Assembly (NCBI GenBank): GCA_020635015.1
Contig: JACKAP010000022.1
Span: 1 to 23,021 of the forward strand
DNA length: 23,021 bases
From: Calditrichia bacterium
GTDB taxonomy: Bacteria; Calditrichota; Calditrichia; RBG-13-44-9; J075
Direction of reading: 5' to 3'
Below, one piece after another: positions 1-7,539 of the stretch. Both the position numbers and the translations under genes were made by a program. Below the pieces are notes generated by a model that saw nothing but the letters and a program-made list of their open reading frames with translations, was not told the origin of the DNA and ran no database searches. Numbering within the stretch: position 1 is the stretch's first letter; each line of letters starts with the position of its first letter.

Positions 1-27
1 AACCCATTAACCCATCAACCCATTAAC
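1..27. repeat. Octamer tandem repeat at window edge
   Basis: Three full copies of AACCCATY followed by AAC lie just downstream of the kinase stop codon (minus-strand sense). The period is 8 bp and the unit is close to the CCATTCAC unit of the inverted repeat at 2671-2774. Only one arm is visible. If this locus follows the pattern of the others, a reverse-complement arm would lie just outside the window, but that cannot be seen. Confidence 0.7.
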
Positions 28-35
28 AAATTTGT

Positions 36-1091
36 TTACATCTGACCAGCATCTTCCATCCTTAACAACTTCTCCAGCATCTCCAACTCCTTGCGCATCA
101 CCCAGCGATTGTACAGTTTCTCCTTCGCGCTCTGCTTCCAGAACTGGCTGATGCCGGTAAGGTGGGTGAGGATATTGCGCATCGTCAGCATCCGGAACAT
201 CAGCCGCTGCTCAGCCGCGCCGTCGCCGAACCCTTCCAGCAGGGCCTCCTGCAGACGCCCGATGGCGGCGCGGCGGTATTGCGGTTTAAAGGTCAGCAGG
301 CCCAGCTGAAAATGAAGCTTGCTCAGGTCGAGCAGATCGTTTTCCTCCACCATCCGCCCGAAGTCGAGCACCGTGACGGCCTCGCTGCTCACCAGGATGT
401 TGCTGGGATTAAAATCGCTGTGGCTGATGCTGACCCCCAGATCGTTTTCCGGCACCGCGCCTCCCCGGGCGTCCAGGTAATCCAGCACCCGCTTGCGCAG
501 GCTGAGGGGAAAGCCGCGCCGGGCATCCTCGCTGAGCAGCTTCAGGCGCACATCCATATAAGCCTGAAGGTCTTCGATCCGATAGCGCGCCCCGGCCTGG
601 TTCATCACCGACAGTTTATACTGCAGCCACTCTCCGACCCGGCGCAGATGGTCACAGAGCAACTGCAAATCGTCAACCGCCGGGAAAAAGGCCGCTTTCT
701 GCAGAATCAACTGGTAGAGATCCTCCCCGGAACTCTCCTCGCTGGCGAAGAGGTATTGCTCCGGCAGCGCCAGCACCGGCCGCACTACCCGGTATCTGGG
801 CGAATCGGCGAAATGATCATACCAGAACCGGGCAATCTCATAATCGTTCCGGATCTTCTCGATCATTTTTTCATGGCTGCGCTTGCGAGTATTGCGGTAG
901 AGCTTGATGAACACCACCCGGGCATCCCGGTCTCCGACGATGCGTGACCTGGAGATATAAGAGAAGGGCCGGGTGATCGACTGCAGATGCTCCACCCGCA
1001 GGAAGCGGCCGATCGGCAGGTTCTGTTCCCAGCTTTCGTGGGGGATTTCGGCGATCAGGTTGTCGAGTTGTTGGTGGCTCATTGTTCTCAT
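36..1091 (-). CDS. APH-fold kinase (aminoglycoside phosphotransferase/LPS-kinase-like)
   Basis: This 351-residue protein has an eukaryotic-like kinase fold of the APH/choline-kinase/LPS-kinase superfamily. Visible motifs are a candidate ATP-anchoring lysine in VVFIKLYR (K63), the catalytic loop HSDFNPSN (H224, D226, N231) and the metal-binding DFG (D243-G245). These enzymes phosphorylate hydroxyls of small molecules or sugars. The substrate here is unknown; a sugar or lipid-linked glycan intermediate is inferred from context. No signal peptide or membrane segment is seen, so it is probably cytosolic. Its ATG overlaps the flippase stop as ATGA, implying translational coupling and making it the last visible gene of the operon. 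A second ATG at 1082 is an alternative start. The gene is complete with a TAA stop. Confidence 0.8.
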   Translation of the reverse strand: MRTMSHQQLDNLIAEIPHESWEQNLPIGRFLRVEHLQSITRPFSYISRSRIVGDRDARVVFIKLYRNTRKRSHEKMIEKIRNDYEIARFWYDHFADSPRYRVVRPVLALPEQYLFASEESSGEDLYQLILQKAAFFPAVDDLQLLCDHLRRVGEWLQYKLSVMNQAGARYRIEDLQAYMDVRLKLLSEDARRGFPLSLRKRVLDYLDARGGAVPENDLGVSISHSDFNPSNILVSSEAVTVLDFGRMVEENDLLDLSKLHFQLGLLTFKPQYRRAAIGRLQEALLEGFGDGAAEQRLMFRMLTMRNILTHLTGISQFWKQSAKEKLYNRWVMRKELEMLEKLLRMEDAGQM

Positions 1092-2617
1092 GACTTCTTC
1101 TGCACAAACCCCAGCTTTTTCAGCACCGGCACTTTGCGGGAGACCTTTTTCAGATCGCCCACGATTTCATCGAAGACTTCATCGACATCGGCGAAGCGGA
1201 TCACCAGGTGGGCCCCCACGAACGCCACCAGGGCAACCACCGAAATGATGATCATCATCGGCAGGGAATCGACCGCGAACCAGGGACGGGTAAAATATTC
1301 CACCAGCAGGCAGGCGCCGATCTGGATCAGACCGTAGACGATCGCCGATTTCTGCGCCATGATGAAATCCCACACCGTCATCGGCAGGTTGCGCACCGCC
1401 AGGTTGAGCATCAGGCTCAGACGCACCAGCGACACCGCGGTGACACCGACCGCCACCCCGGCAATGCCGTGGCCCAGGGAGATCGCCACAAACACCGCCA
1501 CACTGAGAAAGATCAGATAGAGGAAATCGCGCCGGGCGTGATGCCCCACCATGCCTTTCGCTTTCATCAGCGGCTGGAAGATCAGGGTATAGGAATCGAT
1601 GATCCCGGTAAGGCACATGATCTGCAGCGGCAGAATAGTGCCGACCCATTTTTCGCCATAGACCACGGTGATGAACGAGGGGGAGACAAAGAACAGCCAG
1701 ATCATCAGCGGATAGGCGATGAAGGAGAGAAAGGTCGCCACCCGCAAAAATCCCCGCACCACCCGGGCGTTGTCGTCCTGGATGCGCGAATAGCTGGAAA
1801 AGAGCACACTGTTCACCTTGCGCACCAACTGCTTGCGGGGCAGGCTCATCAGCTCGAAGGCCCGCTCGTAGAACCCCAGTTGGCTGGTGCCGAGGAATTT
1901 CCCGATCAGGAAATAATCCACCTTGTTGATCCCGAAGCTGACGAAGGTGCTGAAATAAACCCAGGCGCCAAAGGAGAAACAGTCTTTCAGCGCCCAGCGC
2001 CGGAACTTGAAGCGCGGCTTCCAGTTGGCGTATTTCAGGGCAAAGCGGATCGAGGCGGTGCGGTGGCAGAAGCTGCCGATCATGGTGCCCAGCACCAGGG
2101 CCCACACGCCGTAGCCGGCGATGGCCAGGATCACCGTGGAGATGATGGTGCCGAACTTGCCGGCCGACTGGGCCATCCCCAATTCCTTGAATCGCATATA
2201 GCGTTTGAGGATCGATTCCGGTACGCTGGAGAAGGCCTTGAGCAGAAAGTCGAAAGCGATTACCTGAAGAATCAACTCCAGTCCCGGGGTATTGAAGAAC
2301 ACCGAGTAATAATGAGCGGAGAAGAAGACGATGCCGGCCACCAATGCCATCAGCACCAGGTTAATGATGTAGACGGTATCATAATGTTCGTCTTTTACCT
2401 CTTTCAGTTGCACCAGCACGGTGCTGAAGCCGAAATTAGCCAGGCGGCGGGCAAACTGGATAGCGATCGACACCAATCCCATGGTGCCGAAATCCGCCGG
2501 CACCAGCAGCCGCGCCAGTATAATGCTGCTGCCGATGCTGACCACAAACTCGATCGAATCGAAAAAAACCGTCCAAAAAACTCCCTCTTTTGCCTGGGAG
2601 CCGATATTTTTGCTCAT
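1088..2617 (-). CDS. Wzx-type polysaccharide flippase (MOP superfamily)
   Basis: A 509-residue polytopic membrane protein with the start typical of the MOP/polysaccharide-transport flippases: a SKNIGSQAKEGVFW region, then a helix and SIILARLLVPADFG. About 12-14 hydrophobic segments follow to the end, with a basic C-terminal tail. The family flips undecaprenyl-pyrophosphate-linked repeat units across the inner membrane. I start it at the ATG at 2617 (MSKNIGSQ). The frame stays open another 46 codons to 2755, but that extension translates the octamer repeat DNA and is unlikely to be protein. A small hairpin (CTGCGA/TCGCAG, 2642-2658) lies just 5' of the start. The gene overlaps the downstream kinase by 4 bp. 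The substrate cannot be deduced. Confidence 0.88.
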   Translation of the reverse strand: MSKNIGSQAKEGVFWTVFFDSIEFVVSIGSSIILARLLVPADFGTMGLVSIAIQFARRLANFGFSTVLVQLKEVKDEHYDTVYIINLVLMALVAGIVFFSAHYYSVFFNTPGLELILQVIAFDFLLKAFSSVPESILKRYMRFKELGMAQSAGKFGTIISTVILAIAGYGVWALVLGTMIGSFCHRTASIRFALKYANWKPRFKFRRWALKDCFSFGAWVYFSTFVSFGINKVDYFLIGKFLGTSQLGFYERAFELMSLPRKQLVRKVNSVLFSSYSRIQDDNARVVRGFLRVATFLSFIAYPLMIWLFFVSPSFITVVYGEKWVGTILPLQIMCLTGIIDSYTLIFQPLMKAKGMVGHHARRDFLYLIFLSVAVFVAISLGHGIAGVAVGVTAVSLVRLSLMLNLAVRNLPMTVWDFIMAQKSAIVYGLIQIGACLLVEYFTRPWFAVDSLPMMIIISVVALVAFVGAHLVIRFADVDEVFDEIVGDLKKVSRKVPVLKKLGFVQKKS

Positions 2618-2670
2618 ATAGATTCGCTTTCCAATAAAATCCTGCGATAAATTCGCAGCGATTGATACTT

Positions 2671-2774
2671 GTGAATGAGTGAATGGGTGTATGAGTGAAT
2701 GGGTATATGGGTTAAACGTCTTCTGAGCGACGTCCGTTTTTCCCCATTCACCCATTCACCCATCCACGCCATCC
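2671..2774. repeat. Inverted repeat built of 8-bp tandem units
   Basis: The left arm (2671-2713) is five octamers: GTGAATGA, GTGAATGG, GTGTATGA, GTGAATGG, GTATATGG. The right arm (2744-2774) is CCATTCAC, CCATTCAC, CCATCCAC and a degenerate GCCATCC. The units are exact reverse complements (GTGAATGG/CCATTCAC). The central part also pairs: ACGTC at 2716-2720 with GACGT at 2729-2733. The whole could therefore fold as a long nested hairpin in the transcript between the ATP-grasp/phosphatase gene and the flippase gene. Function is unknown. No U-tract marks it as a classical terminator. Confidence 0.8.
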
Positions 2775-2784
2775 AACATCAGTT

Positions 2785-2818
2785 CATTCCGCAATCCGCA
2801 TTCCGCAATCCGCATTCG
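2785..2818. repeat. Heptamer tandem repeat (CAWTCCG)
   Basis: Alternating 7-bp units CATTCCG, CAATCCG, CATTCCG, CAATCCG and a partial CATTCG end 2 bp before the stop codon of the ATP-grasp/phosphatase gene. It directly adjoins the octamer inverted repeat, so two repeat families with different periods fill this gap. I see no matching reverse-complement arm for this one. Confidence 0.75.
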
Positions 2819-2820
2819 TA

Positions 2821-4575
2821 TCACCTTTTCGCCAGCCGGGATAAATTTTCCACCGACTGCACAATCTGCTTGAACACCGTCTGGAACTGCTCGATCCCTT
2901 TTCCGTACGGATCGCTGATCTCGATCGGGCGACCGGGATTGCCCTGCAACACCCCCAGGAAGAACAGCTTGTGCCGGATCCGGGGAAACAGCGCCTTCAC
3001 CCGCTGGTAGAGTTCGAAATCCATGATGAACAGCACCCCGGCCTGTTCGGCGATCTCGGCCGTGAGCAGGCGGGAGCGGTGGGCGGACATGTCCACCTCG
3101 AACTGCCGGGCGGCTTCCACCGCCAGCTCCGGGCTGGGACGGTTGATCCGTTCGATCAGGCCGTAGGATTCCACCTGCACCGGGGACGGCTTGCCGTTTT
3201 GATTCAATTGCCGGAAATAATAGCCGGCGAAGGGGCTGCGGCAGATATTCCCCTTACACACAAAGGCGATGCTGGGATTCTGCTGCAGCAACCGGCGGAT
3301 ACGGCGCGCCTGGCGGCGGCGGCTCAGGGCGTTGTAGCGATAGTTCAGCTTGATGCCGGCGTGGTAGAGCTTGTCCCAGGCCCCGCGAAACTGCTCGCCG
3401 ATATACTTGCCCACCACGTGGCGGCCGGGGCGGAGATCGTCCCACACCAGGGTGTCATAGCGTTCGCGCAGCAGCAGCAGGTGCTTCACCTCGCCCAGCA
3501 CCCGGGGGAGCGGCAGGGTCATCAGAAACGGATTCTTTTTGTCGGCGCGCAGGTTTTCCTTGAACCAGTTGAAATCGTTTACCAGGTTGCGGCAATAGAT
3601 GTTATTGCGGTAAGTGACTTTTTCCGGTACTTTGTTCAGCACCAGCATGTCAAAAAGCAGGGCGGGAAAATCCACTCCCGCCGCCACCGGCAGGGGCAAC
3701 GACCCCCAGAAGCGCCCGTTGATCTCGATCAACACCCCTTCCCGGGTGGCATAGTCGTACTTGTACTCCACCATCGCCACCCCGGTCCACTTCAGTTCGT
3801 TAAGCATCCGCACCGAAGCCTCATACAGTTCAGGGATCAGCGGGGCGCTTTTGCGGTAGGAGCTGCCGCCGCCGCCCAGGGGCTCATGCACCCGGTCGTG
3901 CTGAAACGCGGCAATCACCTCGCCGTTGCGGGTGAGGAACTCCTGCCCCACCCCGATCCCGCGATGAAACGACTGGATCAGCACCGGGCAGAGGGTCAGC
4001 AGCCGGCGCAGCCGCTGTTCCAGGTCGTCGCGGTCTTTCGCCAGCTCCACATGGAGATCATGGCGTACCTTGCCGATCCACACCTTGGAGGAAACCGGTT
4101 TGACGATCAGGGGGAATTTAAACTCCCGGGCAATCCGTTCCAGGTCATCCAGGCTGTCCACCTGCTCCGTGCGAGGACAGGGCGCTCCCACCGCCCGGGC
4201 CAGTTCCAGGGTCTTGCTTTTTTCGTAGGTATACTCGAAGCCGCGGTCATCGGGGATCGCCAGCCGGGCCAGCGGTTCCAGTTCGCGGCGGTGGCGGATC
4301 ACCGGCACCAGATACTTGTCGACGGTGGGGATCACCAGGTCGTAGGGTTCCGCTTCCAGCCGCGCCTTCAGCGCCGCCACCCAGGCTTCCGGCTCCCTCC
4401 CGGCGTTGGGGAATTGAAATACCTGCCGGGTATAGCGGGAGAGCTCCGGCACCGCAAAGGGAATGTCCTTGCCCAGGTGCACTTCCACCCCATGCCGCCC
4501 CAGAGAGCGCACCACCGTCAGGGCGCTGCGCTCATCGACGCCCAAGACCAGGGCTTTGTGTTTGATTGCTGTCAC
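2821..4575 (-). CDS. ATP-grasp ligase fused to low-molecular-weight protein tyrosine phosphatase
   Basis: A two-domain protein of 584 residues. Residues 1-330 or so form a carbamoyl-phosphate-synthase-like ATP-grasp enzyme: an N-terminal Rossmann-like lobe (ALVLGVDERSALTVVRSLG), an ATP-binding lysine in FPLIVKPVSS, and a metal/ATP site in VLIEINGRFWGS. A basic linker (SRRRQARRIRR) leads to a full LMW-PTP domain (about 435-584). It has the CX5R loop CKGNICRSP (Cys440) and the general-acid motif SDPYGKG (Asp555). ATP-grasp enzymes of this type join a carboxylate to an amine or similar nucleophile; LMW-PTPs in capsule loci dephosphorylate Wzc. No stand-alone Wzb occurs in the window, so this fusion probably fills that role (inference). 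I choose the GTG at 4575: AGGA lies 5 nt upstream, and the start MTAIKHKALVLG resembles the paralogue at 8721. A TTG at 4602 is also in frame. Confidence 0.87.
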   Translation of the reverse strand: MTAIKHKALVLGVDERSALTVVRSLGRHGVEVHLGKDIPFAVPELSRYTRQVFQFPNAGREPEAWVAALKARLEAEPYDLVIPTVDKYLVPVIRHRRELEPLARLAIPDDRGFEYTYEKSKTLELARAVGAPCPRTEQVDSLDDLERIAREFKFPLIVKPVSSKVWIGKVRHDLHVELAKDRDDLEQRLRRLLTLCPVLIQSFHRGIGVGQEFLTRNGEVIAAFQHDRVHEPLGGGGSSYRKSAPLIPELYEASVRMLNELKWTGVAMVEYKYDYATREGVLIEINGRFWGSLPLPVAAGVDFPALLFDMLVLNKVPEKVTYRNNIYCRNLVNDFNWFKENLRADKKNPFLMTLPLPRVLGEVKHLLLLRERYDTLVWDDLRPGRHVVGKYIGEQFRGAWDKLYHAGIKLNYRYNALSRRRQARRIRRLLQQNPSIAFVCKGNICRSPFAGYYFRQLNQNGKPSPVQVESYGLIERINRPSPELAVEAARQFEVDMSAHRSRLLTAEIAEQAGVLFIMDFELYQRVKALFPRIRHKLFFLGVLQGNPGRPIEISDPYGKGIEQFQTVFKQIVQSVENLSRLAKR

Positions 4576-4605
4576 GGATTTCCTGCCTTTACAGGCTTGC
4601 AATTA

Positions 4606-4695
4606 GCCACAGAGGCACAGAGAGCACAGAGTTTTTTAGCTGTCAGTTATCAGTTGTCAGTCGTCAGTTCTCTGTGTGCTCTGTGTCTCTGTGGC
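4606..4695. repeat. Composite hairpin repeat, copy 1 (CACAGAG arms, TCAGTTN core)
   Basis: The left arm (4606-4631) begins GCCACAGAGGCACAGAG and repeats CACAGAG three times. The right arm (4669-4695) is its near-perfect reverse complement, ending CTCTGTGGC. Between them lie four heptamers: TCAGTTA, TCAGTTG, TCAGTCG, TCAGTTC (4643-4670). The element fills the gap between the GT4 gene and the ATP-grasp/phosphatase gene. A second copy with the same organisation is at 9862-9929. It would form a strong hairpin in either transcript, but lacks the run of T that a standard terminator needs. Confidence 0.85.
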
Positions 4696-4712
4696 AAAAG
4701 AATTCTTTTCTA

Positions 4713-6113
4713 TCACTTAATAATTTTTTCAAACTGCCGTATAGACTTGGCCATATTGTAAGCCTCGCGCTTCTCGCGGATCACCTCACTGTTGAAATAG
4801 GGATGGTGATAGAGGAAGGCGATGGCTTTTTCCACGTCGGCCACGTCGTTGAAGTCGGCGAACACTCCGAAGTCGCTGCCGACCATATGTTCGGTCGAGC
4901 TGTTCTTCTCCGCCACCGCCAGGATCGGTTTCTGCAAGCAGAGGTAGTCGAAGAACTTTCCGGGCAGTTGCAGTTGGGTCACCGGCTGGAGCAGGATCAG
5001 CACATGGCTCTCCAGCATGTATTGCATTACGGTATTGTAGCTGACCGGGGGCATGAACTTCACAATGTCATCGATGCCCATCTCCTTCACCAGGCCGGGG
5101 GTATGGGCCTGATCCGGGGTAATGCCGCCGATGAACAGGAACTCAATCCCGTTACGGTCGATCTGATTTTTATCCACCAGATGCTTCAGCGCGTGAATGA
5201 TCGGGGTGGGATTGCGGTATTTATACAGCGAGCCGGCGTGAATGAATTTCACTTTCTCCGGCTGTTTATCCCGGCCGTTCGGCTGCAGCAGCGGCTGCAC
5301 TTGATCGGGATCGTAGCCGTTGGAGAACCAGATGAATTTTTCCGCCGGCAGATGGGGATAGGCCTTCACATAATCCTCGCGCATCTCCCGGGTTACCAGG
5401 ATCACCTTATCGGCGGTGCGCACCACCCAGTCTTCGAACTTGACGATCCGCTGATGCTTCCATTGCTCGAAGCGGTTGAGCTCCCGCTCCTCATCGTGCC
5501 AGGGGGAGCGGGCCCAGGGATCGCGGAAATCCACCACCAGCTTGCGCCCGGTAAGCCGCTTCAAAATGGCGGAAATCAGGTGCAGGCTGTGCGGCGGGGA
5601 GCTGGAGAAGATCACATCGATCTTCTGCTTGCGGATCACCCGGTAACCCCTCCAAACCGCCAGGGGCAGCCAGGTAATGTTCTTATCCGGGAACTGCATG
5701 ATGTCGGTAAAAAAATCCTTGATCTGTTGCCAAAGGCTCTTCTTTTGCTTGATCTTGTCTGAATAATCCTGCGCGCCTTCACTGCCGGGATCCTGTTTGG
5801 GCTTGGGGCGGGGTTTAGCGGCGCCGTTGGCGTTGATCGCGCCATTGGATTTCCCGCGCAGCGATTCCCGCAAGTTGAGCAGGTAAAACACCGGATCGAC
5901 CTTTCCGGTGCGGTGGATTTTCAATTTCGCCAGCAACTCATCCTTATCGTCGTCGGTGCGATGGCTGAGGTCGGGATAATAATTTTCCTTCAAGGTCAGG
6001 ATCGACACGCCCCAATTCACCGGATCGAGGAACTTGCAGATCCGCAGGATCCGCTGGGTGCCGATGGAGATCGAGGGCGGAAAGTTGGTGGAAATAATCA
6101 AGAGCTTTTTCAT
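4713..6113 (-). CDS. GT4-family glycosyltransferase
   Basis: A 466-residue GT-B-fold enzyme. The N-terminal lobe starts LLIISTNFPPSISIGTQRI, and contains FSSSPPHSLHL and DFRDPWARSPW, typical of GT4 enzymes of surface-polysaccharide clusters. The C-terminal lobe has VKFIHAGSLYKYRNP (nucleotide-sugar binding region) and a late LLQPVTQLQLPGKFFDYL segment in which the usual E-x7-E acids are weakly conserved. Residues of about 93-123 form a Lys/Pro/Gly-rich hydrophilic insert (KPRPKPKQDPG) that looks like a disordered loop. It would add one sugar to the lipid-linked repeat unit; donor and acceptor are unknown. The ATG overlaps the preceding stop (ATGA), so it is coupled to the polymerase gene. Confidence 0.85.
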   Translation of the reverse strand: MKKLLIISTNFPPSISIGTQRILRICKFLDPVNWGVSILTLKENYYPDLSHRTDDDKDELLAKLKIHRTGKVDPVFYLLNLRESLRGKSNGAINANGAAKPRPKPKQDPGSEGAQDYSDKIKQKKSLWQQIKDFFTDIMQFPDKNITWLPLAVWRGYRVIRKQKIDVIFSSSPPHSLHLISAILKRLTGRKLVVDFRDPWARSPWHDEERELNRFEQWKHQRIVKFEDWVVRTADKVILVTREMREDYVKAYPHLPAEKFIWFSNGYDPDQVQPLLQPNGRDKQPEKVKFIHAGSLYKYRNPTPIIHALKHLVDKNQIDRNGIEFLFIGGITPDQAHTPGLVKEMGIDDIVKFMPPVSYNTVMQYMLESHVLILLQPVTQLQLPGKFFDYLCLQKPILAVAEKNSSTEHMVGSDFGVFADFNDVADVEKAIAFLYHHPYFNSEVIREKREAYNMAKSIRQFEKIIK

Positions 6114-7435
6114 TTGCTTACCGGATTTGAGATAATGGGAGTTCCGTCTTCCACATCCACAGAGATTGGTTTGTTCAGTTCTTTTTGCATCTGGTCAATT
6201 TCAGTATTCATAATATTTTGCAGCATCAGGGCAAACGCGCATAACCAGTAAACCACCTCGGCATACTGGCGACTGTGGAAGAAGCCGGCGCCGATCAGCC
6301 CCATCAGCGCCAGTTGCACGGCGGTGGCTTCCATCGAATACTTCGCCATTGCCGGCATTCGGCTTGCCGTTCGTTTAATGCGGGCCAGCACGATGAAGGT
6401 ATGGGCCAGGAAAGCCAGGTAGAAAAACAGCCCGAAAAATCCCCAGTCGGTGCCGACCGCGACAAAGGTATTATGCTGCGATTTCGAATCGCTGATCTCC
6501 GGGATATAATCGGTGGAGAGTTCGATAAACCCTCCGCCCCCCACACCGAAGGGATGGGCTTTCCACATTTCCCAGGCCCCTTCCCAGATGTGAAACCGGC
6601 TGGTCGCCGAGCCGTCGTCATAGGTCTCGGTCGACTGCCGTTCCTTGAAATCTTCATTGGTCAGGTGCATAAACAGGAATCCGGCCACCAGCACCGCCAG
6701 GATCGCGGCGAAGCGCACCTTTCCTTTAAACAGAAAAACCGAAAGCATTCCGATGGCGGCAAATCCCAGCAGAGTGGCCCGGCTGTTGGCGAGGATGATC
6801 AGGTTGATGCAGAACGGCACTCCCAGCACCACCAGCGCCTTGCCCCAGCGGTTGCCGTTCAGGAAATACACCCCGAAGAACGGCATCAGGGCCATCACAT
6901 GGGCAGACACCGCGTTTTCTTCCGTGGCGTTGGGCGCCACCACCCCGATGTCGCGGTTGCCCCCCACGTCCCAGGCGACAAACCCCCAGTAGCTGGTCCA
7001 AAGGATCAGCAGCCAGATCATCATCTTATAGTCTTTATAAGTACGCACCAGGCTGGCGATTAGTAAAAAGCTGATCATCACTTTCAGAACCTCGACCGCT
7101 TTATCCATGCTGAGGTCGGGCATCACCGCCACACCTACCGACACCCAGAGCATGTTGATCACCATCAGCCCCAGCCAGATGGAAGTCTGATAAGAAGGCT
7201 TTTCCAGCGGCGCCATCTTCTGACGGTGGATAATCCAACTGGCCAGAGTAGCCAGGGCGATGACCAGCGACCAGCGACCGCCGACAAAATCCGGCACTTC
7301 ATCTCCCCACCAGTAATAAGGAGGATGATTGTACCAATGGAACATATAGGTCAACACCCCATAATAGGGATTGCGGAAGGTCATGATCAGACCGGTCACA
7401 TAAAATAAGAGAAATATTGCTGCACTTGCACTCAT
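6110..7435 (-). CDS. O-antigen ligase/polymerase-like membrane protein (Wzy type)
   Basis: A 441-residue polytopic protein with about ten hydrophobic segments. The signature region is HPFGVGGGGFIELS, followed by SQHNTFVAVGTDWGFFGLFFYL. This is the conserved periplasmic loop and following helix of the Wzy_C/O-antigen-ligase family. The N-terminus (RNPYYGVLTYMFHWYNHPPYY) resembles the putative O-glycosylation ligases found beside exosortase-A loci. Expected role: periplasmic polymerisation of repeat units, or transfer of glycan to protein; the sequence does not decide which. A ribosome-binding site AAGGCGG precedes the ATG. The 104 bp upstream (7436-7539) is AT-rich, with no promoter I would defend. 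Confidence 0.82.
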   Translation of the reverse strand: MSASAAIFLLFYVTGLIMTFRNPYYGVLTYMFHWYNHPPYYWWGDEVPDFVGGRWSLVIALATLASWIIHRQKMAPLEKPSYQTSIWLGLMVINMLWVSVGVAVMPDLSMDKAVEVLKVMISFLLIASLVRTYKDYKMMIWLLILWTSYWGFVAWDVGGNRDIGVVAPNATEENAVSAHVMALMPFFGVYFLNGNRWGKALVVLGVPFCINLIILANSRATLLGFAAIGMLSVFLFKGKVRFAAILAVLVAGFLFMHLTNEDFKERQSTETYDDGSATSRFHIWEGAWEMWKAHPFGVGGGGFIELSTDYIPEISDSKSQHNTFVAVGTDWGFFGLFFYLAFLAHTFIVLARIKRTASRMPAMAKYSMEATAVQLALMGLIGAGFFHSRQYAEVVYWLCAFALMLQNIMNTEIDQMQKELNKPISVDVEDGTPIISNPVSK

Positions 7436-7539
7436 GATCCGCCTTTATGGTTTTAGATCAGGTCAGGCGATAATTTAATTTCTAACTGCATTCGCCTTTG
7501 TGACCGATTCTCACCAGGGATAAACTAAAAATTAACACG

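Noticed and set aside
2618..2755. N-terminal extension of the flippase by 46 residues
   Set aside because: It translates octamer repeat DNA into HSLIHPFTHSQ-like sequence; the family's normal N-terminus begins at MSKNIGSQ (2617).
4606..4695. CRISPR array
   Set aside because: Units are 7-8 bp with no unique spacers, they face each other, and there are no cas genes.
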